A DNA stretch of 8,455 nt, from assembly GCA_016205045.1 (NCBI GenBank), contig JACQJM010000165.1, forward strand, positions 1-8,455, read 5' to 3'. The notes below the pieces were generated by a model, which was given only the letters and a program-made list of their open reading frames with translations, was not told where the DNA came from and ran no database searches. The position numbers and the translations under genes were made by a program. Numbering within the stretch: the first letter of the stretch is position 1; each line of letters begins with the position of its first letter. Below, piece by piece: positions 1 through 5,061 of this stretch. The DNA is from Elusimicrobiota bacterium. GTDB lineage: Bacteria > Elusimicrobiota > Elusimicrobia > JACQJN01.

Positions 1-27
1 ATCCAGGTTGGTAAAGTCGCAAAAATC

Positions 28-103
28 AGTTCTAAGTACTAGGTTATAAATTTTTAAGGAAGTTCCTTTTTAACTAAGAACTTAGAACTTCGAACCTAGA
101 ACT
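28..103. repeat. Opposed degenerate heptamer repeats (AGTTCTA type)
   Basis: This gene-free stretch downstream of the leftward bc cluster is built of 7-bp units. On the plus strand from 28 they read AGTTCTA, AGTACTA, GGTTATA. On the minus strand from 103 inward they read AGTTCTA, GGTTCGA, AGTTCTA, AGTTCTT, AGTTAA. The two arrays face each other, so 27-34 and 97-104 form a perfect 8-bp inverted repeat, with the short palindrome AAGGAA-G-TTCCTT (56-68) near the centre. The transcript could fold into a long imperfect hairpin. I see no open reading frame. Function is unknown; candidates are 3'-end protection, termination or a dispersed repeat family. Confidence 0.7.
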
Positions 104-104
104 G

Positions 105-134
105 GGAAAATAGCTTTTGCAAAAGCTATTTTCC
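105..134. terminator. Perfect 30-bp palindrome at end of bc cluster
   Basis: The two 15-base halves (105-119 and 120-134) are exact reverse complements; each half contains GAAAATAGC followed by TTTTG. The palindrome includes the stop codon (126-128) and last two codons of the receiver gene and abuts the opposed heptamer arrays. It is the strongest hairpin candidate at the 3' end of the leftward cluster. The U-rich run is inside the 3' arm rather than after it, so it is not a textbook intrinsic terminator. A transcription end, an RNA-stability element or a protein-binding palindrome are all possible. Confidence 0.5.
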
Positions 135-506
135 TCGTAAGGCCACCTGCACGGAGTGGAGAAGCTCGTCCGCCTTAAAGGGTTTGGTCATAAACCCCGC
201 CACCTGAGAAAACTTGGTGAATAGAGTTCGCGAAGGCTCCAAAGCGGTGAGCACAATGACGGGGAGGTGTTTGGTGGAGTCCTCTTGTGACATCTTGATC
301 TGGAGAGAGTACCCATCAATACCAGGGAGCATCACATCCAGAATCAAAAGATCAGGTTTTTCGGTTTGGATGCTTTCCCAAGCTTGCCGTCCATTCTCAC
401 AGGTGGCCACCCGGTACCCGGCCCCCTCCAGGGTCATTTGGATGAGGTTGAGCATCTCCAGCTCATCATCCACCACCAAAATCTTCTTGGCTGTTTTATC
501 ATCCAT
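126..506 (-). CDS. Stand-alone CheY-like response regulator receiver
   Basis: This is a single receiver domain with no output domain. It would accept a phosphoryl group from a histidine kinase and act by protein-protein contact. Counting from the upstream TTG, the acidic pair is D19-D20, the phosphoacceptor D63 (ILDVMLPGIDG), the switch threonine T93 (VLTA) and the conserved lysine K114 (TKPF), so all active-site residues are present. I chose the ATG at 506 (126 residues). A TTG at 524 in the same frame would add six residues and leave only 6 bp after the preceding cytochrome stop; neither start has a clear Shine-Dalgarno. The tight spacing makes it the likely last gene of the bc cluster. Its kinase is not in the window, and a regulatory link to respiration is inference. 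Confidence 0.88.
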   Translation of the reverse strand: MDDKTAKKILVVDDELEMLNLIQMTLEGAGYRVATCENGRQAWESIQTEKPDLLILDVMLPGIDGYSLQIKMSQEDSTKHLPVIVLTALEPSRTLFTKFSQVAGFMTKPFKADELLHSVQVALRGK

Positions 507-530
507 AGAGTTAGGCACAGTCAAGAGAAA

Positions 531-1121
531 TCACTTGTAGAGTTCAGCATATCGCTTGGGGTTGTTGGCCTTAAAATCATCCAGAAGTTTTTGACGATTT
601 GCCTTCCAGGCCCCCGCTCCCTTGATCTTCCTCTGATTGGAATCGTACACTAAAAACTGCCAAATCTTTTTCCCTTCCTCTCTACTAATCTCGCATCCTG
701 GTTTGGCCATCATACGCTTAACATAGCGTTCCCAGATGCCCGACTCGATCTGCCAGACGTATTTATCTTTAAACAGCTCGGGATGTTCTTTTTTGAGTTT
801 TGCCAAGTTGGCCCCACGCTCAGCCGGGCTCTTCCCCTCCGTCTCCACGAACTGGGAGTTCAACGGCCGGGAAGAAGGATGGCACTTGGCGCATTTGGCG
901 GCCACCAACTTGTACCCGTCCCGAACCTGAGCTGGGTATCCCTTAACGACATCGTCGATCTTCTCCGGACCAAAATCGTTGGCATAAGGGTCTTTCATGG
1001 CCTTTTCCTTTTCCAATTCGGCGGCGCTCTTCTTGGCAGAGCCATCTGCCTTTCCGCTCACAACCAACATAAACGAACCCACCAGAAACATTCCCATCAA
1101 AATCGCAATTCCTTTTTTCAT
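531..1121 (-). CDS. Exported monoheme cytochrome c
   Basis: The 196-residue product has a Sec-type signal peptide (KK, then a hydrophobic stretch to about residue 22) and one heme-c attachment site, CAKCH (C77, C80, H81). M137 or M138 in YVKRMMAKPG is the likely second axial ligand. The segment after it, EEGKKIWQFLVYDS, looks like the C-terminal helix of a class I cytochrome c. The region 85-125 is longer than in small cytochromes, and the tail after 160 is rich in lysine and arginine. An AGAGGGGG stretch about 10 bases before the ATG is a plausible ribosome-binding site, the clearest in the cluster. As the gene after the pentaheme subunit, it is likely a periplasmic electron carrier or an extra subunit of the bc complex. 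No catalytic domain is visible. Confidence 0.88.
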   Translation of the reverse strand: MKKGIAILMGMFLVGSFMLVVSGKADGSAKKSAAELEKEKAMKDPYANDFGPEKIDDVVKGYPAQVRDGYKLVAAKCAKCHPSSRPLNSQFVETEGKSPAERGANLAKLKKEHPELFKDKYVWQIESGIWERYVKRMMAKPGCEISREEGKKIWQFLVYDSNQRKIKGAGAWKANRQKLLDDFKANNPKRYAELYK

Positions 1122-1222
1122 GACACTTCTACCCCCTCTATTCCTTACAACAATTCCTACCCTCTATAACTTTTGTGAACACACTAACAAAACGGCGATG
1201 ACTATGGATTCGCGCTTAAATC

Positions 1223-2575
1223 CTACCAACTCTCTTGCTTCTTGGCAATACTCAAAAGATAACTAACCAAATCCTCCAACTCCTGCCCTTTAATCTTCTC
1301 TCTCCAAGAAGGCATATAGAGAGGCGGGATGGGACCATCGGGATTAAACTTGGCGAGTGAGGAAGCTGGAACTCCATCCTGAATTTTCTTTTTCAGCTCC
1401 CCCCGGGTATAAGTCCCTACCACATCCACTAAAGTGGGCTCCTGCCCCTTGGCCATTTCCTCGATCTCCCAGGGCTTAGAGGAGTCCTGACCGGGCCCCA
1501 ACGCATTGAAATTCCGCCTCCCGAGCTTGGCGTCCATCCCGTGGCATCCCTGGCACCCGTATTTATTAAACACGTATTTGCCATGTTCCACCGCATTGTT
1601 GAAATTGGGTTCCGGCTTGGGGGAAGCGTACACATAATAATCTTTGGGAATGGATTTATTGGAGAGGGAGAGAAGATACGTGGTTAAAGCCTTGGCCTCT
1701 TTTTCCTTGAGTTCCTTATAGTAAGGAGGCATTCCACTGGGGGCGATGGGTTCGGCATTAAACTTGCCCAGAGGATCATTGGACACAAAATCCATGGGGT
1801 CCTTGGTCAAATGGGCTTCTATCCAAGATTGCACACTGTATTTATCATGAGGAACTCCGGCCTCTTCAAAATTGTGCGGAGCGATCCTGGCCAGTGGTTT
1901 ATCCGCGATATCTCCCAAATCCACGCTGATGACCCCTCCCACTCCCTTGAGTTGATGGCATCCGATGCACCCGTGTTTCTGAAAAAGATCCTTCCCCAGG
2001 GCCGCCATCTCCGCTCCGCGTAATTTCTCGAAATCGGCATGGCACTTGGCGCAAGAGGCTTGGATATAAGGCTGTTTGAGAATAGGCTCTTCCCACACCA
2101 CCGTATGTCCTTCCGTCACTTTATAGTGGGCTTCCTCTAGGGTAGTCGACAATCCTTGCCCCGCATGACAAGTGGTGCAGCCGTACTTCTGTAAGGGATG
2201 GTTCTTTACTAACACCGCCAGATCCGGATGGGCTTTATAAGGGTTCTCAGGAATATCGCTGGTCAGGGAGGGATTGGTGAACTCATCCATGGCGACATGG
2301 CAGGTGATACAACGGTCCACTCTTCCTAAATCCTTGGCGATAATCTGCTTAATCTCGAGAGGGTGTTTTCTCCAAAACTTGATCTGGGTTTTGAGAGCCT
2401 TCTTTTGTTCTGGATCCGAGAGGGTGGCAAGTTTTTTTCCCAGGGAGTCGGCTGTTTTTTGGTAATACGCTCTTTGGTATATCTTCCACTCGCGATGGTA
2501 ATCGATCCAGAATGCGATCAGGAAAACAAGCAGGATGGAGAGGTTAAAGAAATTAAAGAGTTTTCGTAGGCTCAT
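1223..2575 (-). CDS. Membrane-anchored pentaheme cytochrome c of bc complex
   Basis: The 450-residue protein has one N-terminal membrane helix (about residues 10-24) with the rest predicted outside the cytoplasm. It carries five CxxCH heme sites: CITCH (89-93), CTTCH (133-137), CAKCH (175-179), CIGCH (203-207) and CQGCH (341-345). The first three lie in a histidine-rich multiheme section. The last two belong to two class I cytochrome c domains, with probable Met ligands in GMPPYY (M282) and YMPSW (M421), each followed by a helix ending in YLLSL or YLLSI. It follows cytochrome b after 66 bp, so it likely replaces cytochrome c1 as electron acceptor from the Rieske protein. The ATG at 2575 abuts a repeat and has no clear Shine-Dalgarno. 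Confidence 0.92.
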   Translation of the reverse strand: MSLRKLFNFFNLSILLVFLIAFWIDYHREWKIYQRAYYQKTADSLGKKLATLSDPEQKKALKTQIKFWRKHPLEIKQIIAKDLGRVDRCITCHVAMDEFTNPSLTSDIPENPYKAHPDLAVLVKNHPLQKYGCTTCHAGQGLSTTLEEAHYKVTEGHTVVWEEPILKQPYIQASCAKCHADFEKLRGAEMAALGKDLFQKHGCIGCHQLKGVGGVISVDLGDIADKPLARIAPHNFEEAGVPHDKYSVQSWIEAHLTKDPMDFVSNDPLGKFNAEPIAPSGMPPYYKELKEKEAKALTTYLLSLSNKSIPKDYYVYASPKPEPNFNNAVEHGKYVFNKYGCQGCHGMDAKLGRRNFNALGPGQDSSKPWEIEEMAKGQEPTLVDVVGTYTRGELKKKIQDGVPASSLAKFNPDGPIPPLYMPSWREKIKGQELEDLVSYLLSIAKKQESW

Positions 2576-2581
2576 GATACT

Positions 2582-2645
2582 AAGAGCGAAGCGCGAAGCT
2601 CTAAGATCGAATTTCGCTCTTCAAGCTTCATGTTTTGAGCTTCAT
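2582..2645. repeat. Degenerate heptamer array between cytochrome genes
   Basis: The 66-bp gap between cytochrome b and the pentaheme gene is almost entirely made of 7-bp units: from 2584, roughly GAGCGAA, GCGCGAA, GCTCTAA, GATCGAA, then the opposite orientation TTTCGCT, CTTCAAG, CTTCATG, TTTTGAG, CTTCATA. The exact heptamer GCTTCAT recurs at 2625 and 2639, two units apart. The 9-bp arms AAGAGCGAA (2582-2590) and TTCGCTCTT (2613-2621) are perfectly inverted and could form a hairpin just before the pentaheme start codon. The array also overlaps the last codon and stop of cytochrome b. Function is unknown; it may tune expression of the downstream gene. Confidence 0.6.
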
Positions 2646-4306
2646 ATATTTAAACTGAACTGGGGAAGTGTAAACACGTACTTGATATCGAACCCCAGCC
2701 GGAGTCCCATTTTGAGCAAAACACCCATCATCATCAACACCAAGGACATGGTGACGATATACCGCGTCCAAGACAATGTCCGGATATAGCGTTGCGGCAC
2801 CAAGAAACCAAATAAAAAGTAGGCAAAACCGAAGAAATAAAGCCAGGGCAATCGATCCCAGGTGATCCCCTGAAAAAGGCAAATCAGGGAGAAGCCCGTC
2901 AAAGCTGCTCCGCACCAGAGAAAAGCTTTCTTCCAATTGATGTCTTTTTGAATAAGCTTGGGAGCCACTAATCCTAATCCAAAATAGGCCAGGAGTAAAA
3001 GCCCCCCTGCCCACATGGGAAGACTCCACGTGGGGGGCGGAGGAGCCTTGACCTTTAACCAAGATTCCCAGGGCCAGTACCATTGGTAATTGGGACCCCT
3101 GCAGAAGTACCCAATAAAGATCAAGATAAACCACATGGCGATGCCCAACAAAAATAGGGTGTTGGCAAAAGGTCTTTCCCGGATGGAGTAATACCCAACC
3201 CCCCGAGGGTCTTCATCCAAGTAAGGAATCGCCATGAGTCCGATGATGATCACCGTAGGGATGACCACTCCGGCGATCCAAGGATCGAAATAGACCAGCA
3301 GTTCCTGAAGTCCCACGAAATACCAAGGGGCCTTGGAGGGGTTGGGGGTTACATTGGGATTGGCCACCACTTCCAGGGGCGCATTCTGGAGCACGCTCCA
3401 GAGCAGAATCACCAGCACACACCCCGCCGCCGCCATATACTCTCGCACAATAAGGTTAGGCCACACCTCCACCTTTTCCTCATTGGGATCTCTCGGAGCT
3501 GCCGAAAAACTATCCTTGCGGATGCGCCAGAAATGGAGGATGAGTAGAACTCCCACCAGCAAAGGGACCGCCACACAGTGAAGGACATAGAACCGTAAGA
3601 GAGTGTTCTCTCCCACCGTGGTTCCCCCCAACAAAGTGAACCGAATATCATTGTTGATGCGCATCCCCATCAGACTTCCAAAAGGACCCTCATTACCCAA
3701 AAAGGGAGAGGCTCCTGCCATATTGGTTCCCACTGTCACGGCCCAGATCGCCAACTGATCCCAAGGCAATAAGTAGCCGGTAAAAGAGAGAAAAAGAGTG
3801 AATGTCAGAAGAAGCACGCCTACGCCCCAGTTGAACTCCCTGGGCTTTTTGTAGGCGGCGGTTAAAAAGACCCGCATCATATGCAGGATGACGAACACCA
3901 CCATCGCCTGAGCGGACCAGCGATGAGCGTTGCGCATAAGTTTTCCCAAGGTGACCGCAAACTCCAAGTCCTTCATGTCCCGGTAGGCCAAATCAATGGT
4001 GGGGCGGTAATAGAACATGAGGAGTACCCCGGTGAGGGTGAGGATCAAAAAGAGCATGAAGGAAATGCCCCCCAATCCCCAGGTGTAAGTCCACTCAATG
4101 GCGCGCTTGCGCACCTTGACCGGATGCAGGTGCAACCATACGTTGCCTATGATGTGAGCCGCGCGATCCCGCGGGGTGTCTTTCCAGACTCCTCCGCGAA
4201 AGATGCTGCGCCAAATTTGAGAATCGATGACCGTTTTTTTGATCTGATCGAAATCCAATCGTTTCCTACCGTTGGGCGAGACAGGAGGCGTTACTATATC
4301 AGCCAT
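2642..4306 (-). CDS. Fused b6-type cytochrome b of quinol oxidase bc complex
   Basis: This 554-residue integral membrane protein is the quinol-oxidizing core of a Rieske/cytochrome b complex. The b6-like half has heme ligand pairs H128/H142 and H243/H258. The second pair is spaced H-x14-H, as in b6-type rather than mitochondrial proteins, and FYYRP (98-102) also fits b6. The subunit IV-like half is fused on and carries the quinol-site motif as APWY (326-329) in place of PEWY. The position matching the heme c_i cysteine of b6 (just before LGGI) is glycine 77. About 125 residues beyond the usual end, from 430, add roughly four more membrane helices. The N-terminus extends about 50 residues ahead of the conserved part. 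It follows the Rieske gene by 92 bp. The quinone used is probably menaquinone, by inference. Confidence 0.94.
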   Translation of the reverse strand: MADIVTPPVSPNGRKRLDFDQIKKTVIDSQIWRSIFRGGVWKDTPRDRAAHIIGNVWLHLHPVKVRKRAIEWTYTWGLGGISFMLFLILTLTGVLLMFYYRPTIDLAYRDMKDLEFAVTLGKLMRNAHRWSAQAMVVFVILHMMRVFLTAAYKKPREFNWGVGVLLLTFTLFLSFTGYLLPWDQLAIWAVTVGTNMAGASPFLGNEGPFGSLMGMRINNDIRFTLLGGTTVGENTLLRFYVLHCVAVPLLVGVLLILHFWRIRKDSFSAAPRDPNEEKVEVWPNLIVREYMAAAGCVLVILLWSVLQNAPLEVVANPNVTPNPSKAPWYFVGLQELLVYFDPWIAGVVIPTVIIIGLMAIPYLDEDPRGVGYYSIRERPFANTLFLLGIAMWFILIFIGYFCRGPNYQWYWPWESWLKVKAPPPPTWSLPMWAGGLLLLAYFGLGLVAPKLIQKDINWKKAFLWCGAALTGFSLICLFQGITWDRLPWLYFFGFAYFLFGFLVPQRYIRTLSWTRYIVTMSLVLMMMGVLLKMGLRLGFDIKYVFTLPQFSLNI

Positions 4307-4316
4307 AAGCTATAAA

Positions 4317-4395
4317 GTTATTGCGTTACTAGCGTTATAGAGTTGCTTGCGTTCATCACTCGTTTCATGACCCAATAACCCGATAACGCTATAAC
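4317..4395. repeat. Degenerate octamer repeats with inverted arms
   Basis: The 92-bp gap between the Rieske and cytochrome b genes holds GTTA cores at 4317, 4325 and 4334 on the plus strand and TAAC cores at 4376, 4384 and 4392, that is, every 8-9 bp in opposite orientations. TAGCGTTAT (4330-4338) and ATAACGCTA (4383-4391) form a perfect 9-bp inverted repeat. GTTATTG (4317-4323) is also inverted at 4373-4379, and GTTATAG (4334-4340) at 4389-4395, giving alternative, mutually exclusive folds. The layout resembles the heptamer arrays elsewhere in the window but the unit differs. No gene is present in this gap. Confidence 0.55.
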
Positions 4396-4398
4396 TAT

Positions 4399-4953
4399 TC
4401 ATACCGTTGCTTGATATTGAGCGAAGAAAGGAGATTTATCGCGGAACCCGGGCCTATTTTCCAAAATCGCTTTATCGATGATCAAATCCCCGGTGGAAGC
4501 GATCTCCACGGCACAGCGATAGAGGGGTTTGGGAGCGGGGCCCGCGATGACATCCCCCTCGATATTAAAATTAGAGCCGTGGCAGGGACAGCGGAACCGA
4601 TTCTGGTCCGCGAACCAGTTGGGAGTACAGCCCAAATGGGTGCAGCGCGCCCAAAATACGGTGAACCCCTTCTCGTTCCTCTCAATCCAAACTCTTTGTT
4701 CGTTCTGCCATTTTAAGGAAACACCCATGGGATAATCCTTGGCAGGACCCGCGTTGAATTTCTGAGAGGGTTCATAAATGACATTGGGAAAAAAGAAACG
4801 GGCTGTCGCTGCAGCGCTGGCGGTGAAAAAAACCACCAAGGCACTCCAGCCCAGCCATAAAAAATTGCGGCGAGTCATGGCGGCGTTGGCAGGAACAGAC
4901 TTGCTGGCCGGAACTGGTATCGGTTGCGAAGTAGGTGTTGTGGGTTCAGACAT
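4399..4953 (-). CDS. Rieske [2Fe-2S] protein of bc complex
   Basis: The 184-residue protein takes electrons from quinol at cytochrome b and passes them to the cytochrome c subunit. A twin-arginine motif (TRRNFLWLG, from 27) precedes one hydrophobic helix (about 33-52), so it is probably exported folded by Tat and stays anchored. The cluster motifs are CTHLGC (104-109) and CPCHGS (122-127). C104, H106, C122 and H125 bind the cluster, and C109 and C124 form the usual disulfide. GPAPKPL (138-144) is the conserved proline loop. The N-terminal 25 residues are rich in Pro, Ser and Thr and stay cytoplasmic. It is the first gene of the leftward cluster, 92 bp before cytochrome b. The ATG at 4953 lacks a clear Shine-Dalgarno but fits the promoter position. 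Confidence 0.95.
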   Translation of the reverse strand: MSEPTTPTSQPIPVPASKSVPANAAMTRRNFLWLGWSALVVFFTASAAATARFFFPNVIYEPSQKFNAGPAKDYPMGVSLKWQNEQRVWIERNEKGFTVFWARCTHLGCTPNWFADQNRFRCPCHGSNFNIEGDVIAGPAPKPLYRCAVEIASTGDLIIDKAILENRPGFRDKSPFFAQYQATV

Positions 4954-4975
4954 GAGTTCAAAAAGCTGGGAAAAA

Positions 4976-5005
4976 AATGTAACACTTACCTTACTTTCTT
5001 GTCAA
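4976..5005 (-). promoter_or_regulatory. Sigma70-like promoter of the bc cluster
   Basis: Reading leftward, a perfect -35 TTGACA (5000-5005) is followed after 18 bp by TACATT (4976-4981), or after 17 bp by TTACAT. The predicted start falls roughly 15 bases before the Rieske ATG at 4953, giving a short leader. It is the only good promoter seen for the whole leftward cluster. Confidence 0.6.
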
Positions 5006-5026
5006 GTTACCCTTGGAAATGGGGGG

Positions 5027-5055
5027 TTGATTTTTAGTGGATTTGGGCTTAGACT
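5027..5055 (+). promoter_or_regulatory. Weak promoter candidate for metallopeptidase gene
   Basis: TTGATT (5027-5032) and TAGACT (5050-5055) are spaced 17 bp apart, each matching four of six consensus bases. The -10 box ends six bases before the ATG at 5062, which would make the message leaderless or nearly so. This agrees with the absence of any Shine-Dalgarno there. The match is weak and the true promoter may lie further upstream in the divergent region shared with the bc cluster. Confidence 0.25.
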
Positions 5056-5061
5056 TTATGC

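Noticed and set aside
28..103. CRISPR array
   Set aside because: The units are seven bases, contiguous and degenerate, with no spacers and no cas gene nearby.
214..540. Rightward reading frame opposite the left receiver
   Set aside because: It lies entirely antisense to a receiver with all catalytic residues and shows no domain or signal of its own.
1122..1222. Internal promoter or CRP/FNR-like site before the monoheme cytochrome gene (TTGTTA to TATAGA with TGTG-TT-CACA)
   Set aside because: The boxes match only four of six bases with a 16-bp spacer, and the inverted repeat is only four bases; nothing else in this gap supports it.
2628..3134. 168-residue leftward frame overlapping cytochrome b
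   Set aside because: It is an alternative frame of the cytochrome b 3' end; the true frame has continuous family motifs and helices.
5058..5060. ATG four bases upstream as the metallopeptidase start
   Set aside because: It is in a different frame from the 669-residue protein.
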